From positions 1 to 10,382 of the forward strand of contig CAYMEO010000086.1 of assembly GCA_964389705.1 (NCBI GenBank): a stretch of DNA of 10,382 nt. The letters run 5' to 3'. Positions 1 through 7,252 of this stretch are shown piece by piece. Each line of letters starts with the position of its first letter. Position 1 is the first letter of the stretch. The position numbers and the translations under genes are program-made. A model generated the notes under the pieces. The model was not told where the DNA came from and did no database searches. It was given only the letters and a program-made list of their open reading frames with translations. The stretch is from PSLL01 sp964389705. GTDB lineage: Bacteria > Desulfobacterota_D > UBA1144 > Nemesobacterales > CSP1-2.

Positions 1-7
1 ACCTCCT
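1..7 (-). promoter_or_regulatory. Shine-Dalgarno of a minus-strand gene starting just left of the window
   Basis: Read on the minus strand, the window ends in CCTAGGAGGT. The AGGAGGT is a full-strength anti-16S match at the very edge. The start codon would be expected 5-10 bases beyond base 1, so another leftward gene probably follows gspN after a spacer of about 170 bp. Bases 8-164 hold no convincing gene and no clear terminator. The identity of the next gene cannot be seen. Confidence 0.5.
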
Positions 8-164
8 AGGAAGAACTGTCAGTTTTCAGTTTAGTTGGTAAACCTCGGTTTATTAATCCTTGAACTTTCTAATACAATTCTAATTGCTTGAATACCAAAA
101 TAAATGTCTTTACTTGTGCAGACACTATCAAGCACCGTCTCTTTTTAGGACTAAAACTAGATAA

Positions 165-1076
165 TTACCTAGCTCCTATAGTCTCTTTTACTAATCTTGG
201 ATTACTGAATGTCCCTAAGATCTTTCCCTTGAGACTTCCGTCACTCTCGGGTGATAAGAATGCGCTAAGGAAACTGGACATCCCCCTACCCCCTTTGCTA
301 ACTCGAAGCCTCAGATCAAGATCAATAGCCCCTTGCTTTGAAATCTTCCAAAGAAGCGGCATAGTCCCAAAGATAGTCAGGTCAATGCCACTTCCTTTGA
401 GCCTCAACTCCTCGACCTTCGTCATTCCATTTTCTATATGACCCTTAAAACTAGACTCTAATCTACCAAAATCGGGAAGAGGCAGGCCTTCTATGAGCCT
501 TAAGTTTTTAACCGATAGATTCTTTGCTTCAAGAACAACCTGCCCTCTGGGCTGGGGGGCAAATTCAACTGAAAAACTCCCCGCCACAACCCCCTGGATT
601 GAGGAATTACCATCCCTAAGGACAGTAGAGACCATAGGGATGCCTTTTATATTTATTCCCCTTATATCTCCATTTGCTGCTATCAACTGCCCAGTCTCTG
701 AGCTATAGATGAGCCTTCCTTTTGCATCACCTCCATAGAGATGGGCTTTAAAAGGAAGCACGACCTTTTTTAAGATGAGATAAAATAATGAAGGGCTTAC
801 GCTGAGATCGTCAATGCTTAGATAGAGCGACTTAGATCTGTAGAGCTCTACATCATGGAATTTGAGGTTAAGTATCGGATGTATATTCAAGTCCTTTATG
901 TTCAAATCAAATGGGGTTCTCGTTTCCACCTCATATATGATTCTCTGTTTAAAACTCTCTGAGGGAAATGAGAGGTAAAAAAATATAAGAAACGTCAGTA
1001 TGAAAAAGAGCGCATAACAGGCTAAGATAAAATACCTTGATTCTATTAGGTTCTTATCAACAGTTAAATACCTCAT
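165..1076 (-). CDS. gspN: Type II secretion system protein GspN
   Basis: The product (303 residues) resembles GspN, an accessory inner-membrane protein of type II secretion systems; its exact role is not well defined. One N-terminal membrane segment (about residues 15-37, YFILACYALFFILTFLIFF) is followed by a periplasmic beta-rich, AsmA-like region. That region includes 'FDLNIKDLNIHPILNLKFHD', the substrate-like 'LYGGDAKGRL' stretch and a C-terminal 'SDGSLKGKILGTFSNPRLV', all typical of the family. I chose the ATG at 1076 because GGGAGGG lies five bases upstream. A GTG at 1127 would add 17 residues but has no ribosome binding site and moves the membrane segment inwards. It follows gspM after 137 bp, a looser spacing than gspL/gspM, so it may have its own expression signal, although I see none clearly. 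The identification rests on family resemblance plus position after gspL and gspM. Confidence 0.78.
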   Translation of the reverse strand: MRYLTVDKNLIESRYFILACYALFFILTFLIFFYLSFPSESFKQRIIYEVETRTPFDLNIKDLNIHPILNLKFHDVELYRSKSLYLSIDDLSVSPSLFYLILKKVVLPFKAHLYGGDAKGRLIYSSETGQLIAANGDIRGINIKGIPMVSTVLRDGNSSIQGVVAGSFSVEFAPQPRGQVVLEAKNLSVKNLRLIEGLPLPDFGRLESSFKGHIENGMTKVEELRLKGSGIDLTIFGTMPLLWKISKQGAIDLDLRLRVSKGGRGMSSFLSAFLSPESDGSLKGKILGTFSNPRLVKETIGAR

Positions 1077-1213
1077 GTTTCCCTCCCATAGAGGGGTCTT
1101 TGTGAAAACCCCATATATGATACTCACACACTAGAGCTATACTAATACTTGATTGATGATGGCAAGGACATGGCAACCCCTGCATAATTAGGAAATCGGT
1201 GAAATTGGCCCAT

Positions 1214-1804
1214 TTAGAGCACTTGATTAAACTTAAAGGTTGACACGCGAAACGAAACGTCCATTAAATCTGGGTCATTAAATCTCGTCTGGGGACGTAA
1301 CTTCGATACTTTGATAAAAGTGGGCATTGTCTGAAATCTGTAGAGGATATCTACCATTCTATCAAGGGGAATTTTTTTAATATCAACGTCCACGCTAGTC
1401 TCTTCATACAGGTCCCCGGACGAAGGAGCTCTAGACTTTATAGAGAAGTTCGCCCTATCAATCCGCGCATCCACAAGGGTTTTTTCAACTACGGAGATTA
1501 ATGGTTCATCCCCATTTCTTATAGTGCTTGTGAGTTCATCTATTCTGTGCTTCGACTGTATATATTCAGCGCGAAGAGATTCGATCCGCCTAAGATCGGA
1601 CTGAAGAGCGTTTAATCTCTTCTCAAGCCTCGCACTTCCAGATGAAAAGAACTGAAAAACCACATAGAGAACTAAAATGAGAAAGCCTATTCCCCCAAAA
1701 ATCAAGGCTCTTCTATCCCTGTCGGAAACCATAGCACGTTCGAATCTCTCACGAATCTGATTTAAGAAGATCCTTAATCTATCCATGGAGTCATTTGTAT
1801 TCAC
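1214..1804 (-). CDS. gspM: Type II secretion system protein GspM (PilO-like)
   Basis: This 196-residue bitopic protein fits GspM, which partners GspL in the inner-membrane platform of the type II secretion system. A short basic cytoplasmic tail (residues 1-32) precedes one membrane segment (about 34-53, ALIFGGIGFLILVLYVVFQF). A coiled coil follows (about 57-95, 'RLEKRLNALQSDLRRIESLR'), then a small ferredoxin-like periplasmic domain ending 'DVSFRVSTFKF'. This is the standard GspM/PilO plan and length. The start is GTG at 1804; its GTGA overlaps the gspL stop codon by 4 bp, which indicates translational coupling. No good Shine-Dalgarno precedes it, consistent with coupling. An in-frame ATG at 1786 is an alternative. 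Sequence alone cannot firmly separate GspM from PilO; the GspL-type neighbour and the following gspN favour GspM. Confidence 0.75.
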   Translation of the reverse strand: MNTNDSMDRLRIFLNQIRERFERAMVSDRDRRALIFGGIGFLILVLYVVFQFFSSGSARLEKRLNALQSDLRRIESLRAEYIQSKHRIDELTSTIRNGDEPLISVVEKTLVDARIDRANFSIKSRAPSSGDLYEETSVDVDIKKIPLDRMVDILYRFQTMPTFIKVSKLRPQTRFNDPDLMDVSFRVSTFKFNQVL

Positions 1805-3294
1805 TTGAGCACCAGGGTCATCTGGAATTTTACGGTGTTATTTATGGCCGTCTCAGTTGATTCGCGGATGACCTGTTTAAACATCCCTGCGCTGGAAAGG
1901 GCCTTCTCAACCTTCGCCACCTCATCGTATGAGTCAGACCTCCCCCGCATCCTTACCGTCTTACCATCTACAAAATTGACCTCATCTACGGTCAATTTGA
2001 TGTTTGAAGGAAGGCTTGCGGATATGTCTCTTAGGACATCAAGCGGCGTAGGCCCTCCCCCGATTTCTTCAACCAATTTTAGCCTGTCTCTTACCCTCTT
2101 GACCTCACCCTCCATAAACTCCATAGGCCTTGGAATTACCCTTACATTAGGGAATGTCTCCCTCACAGTCGTATTAATACGGGCCTCCATCTTCCCTACC
2201 TCACTTTTGAGTTCAAAGTACCTCGCCCCAGCCCTGTATATGGACAAAAGTATAAAAAGCGAAAGGAGCAAACCAGGAACAAGAAACATCCTACTGATTT
2301 CGCTATCCCTACCTGTGTATTTGAACTCCCCTTTTCTTAAATTAAGTCTTCCTCTTCCTATGGTACTCCCATATATGGCAAGGGCAAAAGACTGGGCAAA
2401 GATAGCTGAGTTATTTTCTCCTAGATCTGGGATAAATAATCTCTTTACTACCCTTTTTAATCTTTCCTCAATATAATCTCCTATGCCAGGCATAAGTGAC
2501 GTGCCGCCTGAGAGTACTATTGTCTTAATCTCCTCACCAAGCTCAATCTCAAAGAAATGAATCGTCCGCCTTATCTCATCAATAATTGGGGATAGAGCCT
2601 CTTCGAGAACCCGATTTCTACCCCCATTAAGCCCCTCGCGCTTTATAGACTCGACTACATCACCTGATGTCCCAAGGCTCCTTGATATTATCTCTGATAT
2701 AAACCTCCCGGCCTTCGATGAAGATCTTACGCGTCTAATCCCCCCTCTATCAAATAGAGAAAACCCCATTCGTGAGGCTCCTATGTCTATTAAAACCAAT
2801 GGCCTTTCCCCAAGAAGGAAGCCATTGAGGGCACCAAAAGCAATAGGGGCAAATGTTATAACCCTTGGGTCAATACCATTCGACTGGCATATATCAATCA
2901 ATTGCCTTATGTCTTCCCTTTGAGACATACAAACTATGGCTTCGCCCCCCCCTGGGCGTTTGACAAGATGATACCCATGTACCTTATCGGAAAGATCAAA
3001 AGGGGATACGTTTTCTAGCTCAAATTCGTATGTTTGGTCAATCTTTCTTGGGTCAGAAAACGGAAAGCTGAGCACCCTGACAGAGATCGGATTGCCAAGA
3101 AGTGACACCGCTACATCACTCTTGGGAAGGAACTTCTCCGAAAAGACGACTTTAAGCTCTGAAATGGCCTGAAGAGAGTCAGGGGCTTTTATCTGTAGTA
3201 TCTTTGATAAATCCGTATCTGTAAGCCCCCTTTTTACAAGGGCAATCTTTATAGTATCAGATCCAATATCCAAACCTACGAATCTTCCGTACAT
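1801..3294 (-). CDS. gspL: Type II secretion system protein GspL (PilM-PilN type architecture)
   Basis: The 497-residue product combines a cytoplasmic actin-like domain of the PilM/SHS2 type with one membrane segment and a periplasmic PilN-like domain. This is the build of GspL, which connects the secretion ATPase GspE to the inner-membrane platform. The actin-fold nucleotide motifs are visible: GLDIGSDT (about 7-14), LIDIGAS (about 168-174) and LSGGTSL (about 261-267). The membrane segment is at about 337-353 (FLVPGLLLSLFILLSIY). A short coiled coil and the 'ISASLPSNIKLTVDEV' PilN-like fold follow. Enterobacterial GspL has a degenerate nucleotide site, whereas here the motifs look intact, as in PilM. 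I chose the ATG at 3294 (MYGRFVGLDIG); a TTG at 3312 gives six more residues without better support. The stop overlaps gspM by 4 bp. A fused PilM-PilN of a type IV pilus is the alternative reading. Confidence 0.8.
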   Translation of the reverse strand: MYGRFVGLDIGSDTIKIALVKRGLTDTDLSKILQIKAPDSLQAISELKVVFSEKFLPKSDVAVSLLGNPISVRVLSFPFSDPRKIDQTYEFELENVSPFDLSDKVHGYHLVKRPGGGEAIVCMSQREDIRQLIDICQSNGIDPRVITFAPIAFGALNGFLLGERPLVLIDIGASRMGFSLFDRGGIRRVRSSSKAGRFISEIISRSLGTSGDVVESIKREGLNGGRNRVLEEALSPIIDEIRRTIHFFEIELGEEIKTIVLSGGTSLMPGIGDYIEERLKRVVKRLFIPDLGENNSAIFAQSFALAIYGSTIGRGRLNLRKGEFKYTGRDSEISRMFLVPGLLLSLFILLSIYRAGARYFELKSEVGKMEARINTTVRETFPNVRVIPRPMEFMEGEVKRVRDRLKLVEEIGGGPTPLDVLRDISASLPSNIKLTVDEVNFVDGKTVRMRGRSDSYDEVAKVEKALSSAGMFKQVIRESTETAINNTVKFQMTLVLK

Positions 3295-3349
3295 TATTAC
3301 TTCACAGTTCAAATAATAAATTAAGTAGAAAACTTAATTTAGATTTATA

Positions 3350-3378
3350 AATTTAAAGCAGATGACTTTTAAAGTCAA
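3350..3378 (-). promoter_or_regulatory. Possible promoter of the gspLMN group
   Basis: In the 148-bp spacer between comF and gspL the minus strand shows TTGACT (3378-3373), 17 bases, then TAAATT (3355-3350), inside a strongly AT-rich stretch. The -35 is 5/6 and the -10 only 4/6 to consensus. A palindrome TGACTTTTAAAGTCA (3363-3377) overlaps the -35 and could be an operator. No terminator is obvious after comF, so read-through from dnaN-comF is equally possible. Confidence 0.3.
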
Positions 3379-3442
3379 ATAAGTCATAGTAATTGGCACA
3401 ATTAGTCCTCCATACCAGTTGACAAATAACTAAATTGACCCC

Positions 3443-4171
3443 TTAAGCCTGTACAGCCCTCATTAGTGTCAAGGCCTGAACGCGTGAGGCCCCGGAATCG
3501 AGAACTACCCTTGCGCATTCATCTATGGTCGAGCCAGTGGTGAATATGTCATCTATAATTAGAACGGATTTCCCCTTTATTTTCCCTGACTCATCTAGAG
3601 AAAAGGCCCCTTTTACGTTTTTTCTCTTTTCATCCTCGCTTTTAATCTCAAACTGAGGCCTTGTATCTCTTATCCTTTTAAGCACAAACGGGTTAAAAGA
3701 GACCCTTAAATACCTAGATAAGCCCTCTCCGAGAATTACAGACTGATTATACTCCCTTTTTCTCAGCCTACCGATGTAGAGTGGGACAGGAATTATTATG
3801 TCGGGTATGTCTAGGTCGGCTGGAAAATTCTCTATAAGAATATTTGAAATTGCCCTTCCAAGGTTCAATCTCCCTTGATATTTGAATTTATGGAGCATAT
3901 CCCGTAACAAGCCATCATAAAAAGCAACCGAGCGCGCCCTATCAAAATAGAACCTACCCAGAAGGCATTGCCCACAGAAATGGCTAGACACCGATTTCAT
4001 AGGGTCACTTCGGTCGGATGTCTCAGTAAAATCAGAAGGAACTCCGCATCTTAGACAAACAGAATTCTTCCCAATAAACCTTATTTGCAACAGACAACTA
4101 TTGCAGACCCTTCCATCTTTTGATGCGGATTCGCAAAAAGGACAGACCCTAGGAAATATGAAATCCAGCAT
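3443..4171 (-). CDS. comF: ComF family phosphoribosyltransferase-like protein
   Basis: The 242-residue product has the two-part ComF plan. The N-terminal cysteine-rich zinc-binding region has pairs at C10/C13, C23/C26, C39/C42 and C66/C69. The C-terminal phosphoribosyltransferase domain carries the PRPP loop VLIIDDIFTTGST (about 203-215). The internal 'IIPVPLYIGRLRKREYNQS' stretch is a family hallmark. In naturally competent bacteria ComF helps process incoming DNA for uptake or recombination; in most other bacteria its substrate and role are unknown. The start is the ATG at 4171, fixed by a TAA directly upstream in frame. There is no recognisable Shine-Dalgarno, but only 30 bp separate it from the dnaN stop, so it is probably co-transcribed with dnaN. 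No other competence genes are in the window, so calling it a DNA-uptake gene here would be inference. Confidence 0.85.
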   Translation of the reverse strand: MLDFIFPRVCPFCESASKDGRVCNSCLLQIRFIGKNSVCLRCGVPSDFTETSDRSDPMKSVSSHFCGQCLLGRFYFDRARSVAFYDGLLRDMLHKFKYQGRLNLGRAISNILIENFPADLDIPDIIIPVPLYIGRLRKREYNQSVILGEGLSRYLRVSFNPFVLKRIRDTRPQFEIKSEDEKRKNVKGAFSLDESGKIKGKSVLIIDDIFTTGSTIDECARVVLDSGASRVQALTLMRAVQA

Positions 4172-4201
4172 TTACGTGGATCATGCATATCTTACTGATT
4201 T

Positions 4202-5532
4202 TTACACTCTCATAGGCATAATAACAGAGAGATATAACTGTTCTTTTGTATCCGAAACGGGTTTAATTAATACAGGGTTTAGTTGATCAATTATTCCCAA
4301 TTGAACCATATCTTCAGAGGTGGCCTCAAGGACATCCATCAAATACCTGGCATTAAACCCTAGTTCAATAGAATCCCCAGTATAATCTATAGGTACAATC
4401 TCCTTTGCCTCTCCAAGCTCTGGAGATACGGAACTAAGTGTGATTATGCCATTTTCTATGCCCATCTTAATAGCCCTTGTTGTCTCGATAGAAAAAATAG
4501 AGACACGCCTTAGTGCACTTAAAAACTCCTCTCGCCGTATATGAAGTGTAATATTTGTATTCTCTGGGATTACCTGTCTGTAGTTGGGAAACTCTGCATC
4601 AATAAGCCTTATTATCAGGGAAATTCCACTACCTTGGGCAACAAAATTGTTTTCACTGCATCCAATCCTAATATAGTCATCGAGTTTTGCTATCTTCCTT
4701 AGTTCTAATACCCCTTTTTTGGGGATAATTACGCCTTTTTTGAGTTCCTTTGCTACCCCTTCCCCTTCGCTGCGCTCAGGGTCAAAGGCAGGCCCTTCCC
4801 CTTCGCTGCGCTCAGGGTCGAGGGCAGGCCCTTCAACCAGAGATAGCCTATGTCCATCTGTAGCAACGAGTCTTAAGACTCTATCTTCCCCGGACTCTAT
4901 ATAGATTCCAGATAGACTCCGTCTCAGATCATCAGAAGAGATGGCAANNNNNNNNNNNNNNNNNNNNNNNNNNNNNNNNNNNNNNNNNNNNNNNNNNNNN
5001 NNNNNNNNNNNNNNNNNNNNNNNNNNNNNNNNNNNNNNNNNNNNNNNGACTCTATATAGATTCCAGATAGACTCCGTCTCAGATCATCAGAAGAGATGGC
5101 AAATACGGTTTTTCCTATCATATCATCGAGTACTTGGCTCTCGATATAGAAGAGATCATCTATGGGTATTTGAGGAATTGTCGGGAAATCCTCGGCAGGA
5201 AGACCGGCGATTTTAAATGTTGCGTTCTGTGTCTTAATCTGAGTCCAATGATTGCTAATCTCCTCAATCTCTATCTCTCCTTGAAGGGGGAGCTCCTTTA
5301 CAATCTCAAAGAGCTTTCTTGCAGGAAGTGCAATACTACCCTCTTTTATTATCTTCCCCTCACAGTGGGTTGTCATAGTAGTCTCAAGATCGGTTGCAGT
5401 AAAGCTAATCTTTTCATTAGAGGCACAAACTAAAACATGGGAAAGTATAGGTATAGTTACACGCTTTTCTGCAATCCCCTGTATTAGTCCTAGTCTCTGT
5501 GCAATCTTTGTTGTCTCTACTTTAAATTTCAT
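4202..5532 (-). CDS. dnaN: DNA polymerase III beta subunit (sliding clamp), interrupted by an assembly gap
   Basis: DnaN forms the dimeric ring that tethers DNA polymerase III to DNA. The start 'MKFKVETTKIAQRLGLI', 'TIPILSHVLV', 'TATDLETTM', 'LPARKLFEI', 'LPAEDFP' and the C-terminal MPMR are clamp hallmarks. As given, the frame is cut by 100 N (4948-5047) with a duplicated 55-bp flank. Deleting 155 bp (4948-5102) joins both halves in one open frame of 391 residues, checked codon by codon on the left side. The partner-binding cleft motif ATDGHRL falls at about residues 172-178. Residues 184-207 are two 12-residue repeats (PALDPERSEGEG, PAFDPERSEGEG) absent from normal clamps; without them the length is 367, close to the E. 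coli 366. AGGAG at 5542-5546 lies nine bases before the ATG, and another AGGAG abuts it. It follows dnaA across the origin region and is probably co-transcribed with comF. Confidence 0.93.
4757..4834 (-). repeat. Tandem 36-bp GC-rich repeat inserted in frame in dnaN
   Basis: Two copies of a 36-bp unit (4757-4792 and 4793-4828) differ at only two positions (4784/4820 and 4786/4822), and a third partial copy (CCCTTC, 4829-4834) follows. Each contains CCTTCGCTGCGCTCAGGG, an imperfect inverted repeat with CCCT/AGGG arms. The element is markedly more GC-rich than the surrounding gene. On the coding strand each unit reads P-A-(F/L)-D-P-E-R-S-E-G-E-G, so the length of 3 x 12 keeps the frame. From general knowledge, short repeats with a CTTCG...GCTCAGG core are scattered through many environmental bacterial genomes, mostly between genes. 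Confidence 0.85.
4893..5102. other. Scaffold gap with duplicated 55-bp contig ends
   Basis: Bases 4948-5047 are exactly 100 N. The 55 bases before the gap (4893-4947) are identical to the 55 bases after it (5048-5102). This is what is produced when two contigs that overlap by one k-mer are scaffolded without being merged. It is not a biological repeat: removing one copy and the N run restores the dnaN reading frame. The true sequence is probably continuous here. Confidence 0.92.
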
Positions 5533-5549
5533 CTCCTATTTCTCCTAGA

Positions 5550-5757
5550 AGAGATAAGATATTAAAATACAAATAGCAGTAGTAGTAGAGGCTGTGAAAT
5601 TGTGGATAAGTCAACAAAAGCCTTTACGGCATTGGGTCTTTGAAGTTGATAACTCTGTTGATAAACTCATAAGCCTATACACAGTCTATGCGCATGTTTT
5701 TTTATCCACAATTTCATCCACAGTTTTTCCCACAGGGTTATGCACAGATTATCCACT
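5550..5757. other. oriC: Predicted replication origin (oriC), dnaA-dnaN spacer
   Basis: DnaA boxes (consensus TTATNCACA) cluster here. Perfect TTATCCACA copies are at 5601-5609 (minus strand) and 5702-5710 (plus). TTATGCACA at 5738-5746 also fits the degenerate consensus. One-mismatch copies are at 5656-5664 (minus), 5675-5683, 5714-5722 and 5749-5757, the last overlapping the dnaA stop codon; a weaker TTTCCCACA is at 5726-5734. Next to the 5601 box, towards dnaN, come a TAG triplet run and an AT-rich stretch (5550-5575) suited to strand opening. A spacer between dnaA and dnaN with this content is a classic chromosomal origin. With the boxes upstream of dnaA (7253-7284) the origin would be bipartite. 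GC-skew reversal cannot be judged from this window. Confidence 0.85.
5571..5609 (-). promoter_or_regulatory. DnaA-trio unwinding element with its anchoring DnaA box
   Basis: On the minus strand, TTATCCACA (5609-5601) is followed by a 12-base spacer and then CTACTACTACTGCTA (5588-5574): five triplets which on the opposite strand read TAG, CAG, TAG, TAG, TAG. An A/T-rich tract leads on to the dnaN ribosome binding site. This box-spacer-trio order and polarity match the basal unwinding system described for B. subtilis, where DnaA loads from the box along the trios onto single-stranded DNA. The assignment is by pattern only. Confidence 0.7.
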
Positions 5758-7095
5758 TCTTGCCGCATCGATTCTTCTCGATACGGCATTCACCATCTCT
5801 TTAAGGGTTGGGTCTTCTACTATCATGCTTTCAATCTTTTTCACTGCGTGTATTACTGTGGAGTGGTCTTTCCCCCCGAATTTCTCCCCAATCTCCGGAA
5901 ATGACGCTCCAGTGTATCTTCTTGCAAGATACATGGCGACCTGTCTTGGAAGCGCAACATTTTTCACTTTCTTTTCTGATTTCAGCTCCTGGAGCTTTAT
6001 CCCAAAGAAGTTGGCAACCTCTTTTTGAATGGACTCTATGCTCATAACCTGCCTTGTGTGCTCTTTTACTATATTCTTTAAAACCTCTCTAGCTAGCTCT
6101 ATTGTAATTTCTGTGTTTAAGAGCTTTGCATAGGCACTGATGTTGGTGAGGGTTCCTTCGAGTTCTCTTATATTCGATGTGATATTTTGGGCAAGAAATA
6201 GTGCGACATCATCCGGGAGCATTATCTTCTCTGCCTCTGCCTTTTTTTTGAGTATCGCAACCTTTGTCTCGGTCTCAGGTGGCTGAATGTCAGTAATGAG
6301 TCCCCACTCAAACCTAGATCTCAACCTCTCTTCGAGGTATGACATGTCTTTAGGAGACTTATCGCTTGAGATTACTATCTGTTTCTTTGACTCATAGAGC
6401 GTATTGAATGTATGGAAAAATTCTTCCTGTGTACTTTCTTTTCCCGCAATAAACTGTATGTCATCAATAAGGAGGACGTCACAGCCAAACCTGTATCTGT
6501 TCCTAAATTCCTCCATCTTATTTGACTTTATGCTATTTATCACCTGATTTGTAAAATTTTCAGCCGATATACAGCATATCCTTGCTACAAGTGTGGTCTT
6601 AAGTATATAATTTCCAATTGCATTGATTAGATGGGTTTTTCCAAGCCCCACCCCGCCATATATAAAGAGGGGGTTATATGCCTCCCCGGGTTTCCTTGCC
6701 ACTGCAATTGAGGCTGCGTGGGCAAACTGGTTACTCGGCCCTACGATGAATCTCTCAAATGTATAATTCGGATTAAGGAATCCTGAAAAGAGTGATTCTT
6801 TCTTTTCCCTGAGCCTTGGCTCTTCTTCAATCTCTTCAGCTGAAATGGGAGGCTGGGCATCAGATATAATCTTGATCTCAAATTTCCTTCCCTCAACCTC
6901 TTCCACTGTTTTACTTATGACGTCCATATAGTGTGTGGCTATCCAGTCCCTTTCAAATGGGCTTTTAGCCTTTAGAATGATTGAGTCGTCTTTCTGTGAG
7001 ACGGGCTTTAGAGAATCAAACCAGAAAAACACCTGAGGATTTGATTTTCTTTTTATCCTCTCAATTACCTCTTCCCATGCAATCTTATTGGGCAT
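5749..7095 (-). CDS. dnaA: Chromosomal replication initiator protein DnaA
   Basis: The 448-residue AAA+ initiator binds DnaA boxes and opens oriC. Domain I begins 'IAWEEVIERIKRK' and is followed by an acidic linker. The ATPase core has Walker A GGVGLGKT (about 147-154), Walker B LLIDDIQ (about 208-214), the arginine-containing ERLRSRFEWGL (about 256-266) and sensor 2 SNIRELEGTL (about 307-316). Domain IV ends with the DnaA-box recognition signature KDHSTVIHAVKKIE (DHSTVIHA about 410-417). All key residues are present and the length is typical. The frame stays open to a GTG at 7260, which would add 55 residues unlike any DnaA N-terminus and would cover DnaA boxes. I therefore chose the ATG at 7095, where domain I begins, although its ribosome binding site is weak. 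A TTG at 7230 has a good GGAGG four bases upstream and is the main rival. Confidence 0.93.
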   Translation of the reverse strand: MPNKIAWEEVIERIKRKSNPQVFFWFDSLKPVSQKDDSIILKAKSPFERDWIATHYMDVISKTVEEVEGRKFEIKIISDAQPPISAEEIEEEPRLREKKESLFSGFLNPNYTFERFIVGPSNQFAHAASIAVARKPGEAYNPLFIYGGVGLGKTHLINAIGNYILKTTLVARICCISAENFTNQVINSIKSNKMEEFRNRYRFGCDVLLIDDIQFIAGKESTQEEFFHTFNTLYESKKQIVISSDKSPKDMSYLEERLRSRFEWGLITDIQPPETETKVAILKKKAEAEKIMLPDDVALFLAQNITSNIRELEGTLTNISAYAKLLNTEITIELAREVLKNIVKEHTRQVMSIESIQKEVANFFGIKLQELKSEKKVKNVALPRQVAMYLARRYTGASFPEIGEKFGGKDHSTVIHAVKKIESMIVEDPTLKEMVNAVSRRIDAARSG

Positions 7096-7252
7096 ATCGG
7101 TCTTTTGAGTATCAGGGAGATGAGGGCTTGAGGATCTTACAAATAGTCCTATTCCTCTGAATGCCTCTTTATCGTTTTCATCCGGGAAAAGGGACTTAAG
7201 ATTACGTCCTAGGGTTACTTTCTTAGCCAAGAATCCTCCAAAAACTAACAAC

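Noticed and set aside
14..24. Palindrome AACTGTCAGTT and nearby TAAACCTCGGTTTA as a gspN terminator
   Set aside because: The loops are only one or two bases, the stems are weak and no T-tract follows on the minus strand.
88..708. Plus-strand open frames opposite gspN
   Set aside because: They are antisense to a well-supported minus-strand gene, have no family features and no ribosome binding sites.
1077..1127. GTG start giving GspN 17 more residues
   Set aside because: It has no ribosome binding site, whereas GGGAGGG is well placed before the ATG at 1076.
1805..2476. A 223-codon plus-strand frame opposite gspL
   Set aside because: It is serine/leucine-rich antisense translation of a conserved gene, and the gspL motifs lie on the other strand.
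4719..4904. Plus-strand frame with repeated SPSLRSG sequence
   Set aside because: It is the antisense reading of the 36-bp repeats inside dnaN and not a gene of its own.
4893..5102. A true 55-bp direct repeat, such as a target-site duplication around an element
   Set aside because: The gap is exactly 100 N, a scaffolding convention, and 55 bp is far longer than usual target duplications. The coding frame demands a single copy.
4202..5532. dnaN as a pseudogene or two separate genes
   Set aside because: The frame break is fully explained by the 100 N and the duplicated 55-bp flank; the merged frame is complete with normal start and C-terminus.
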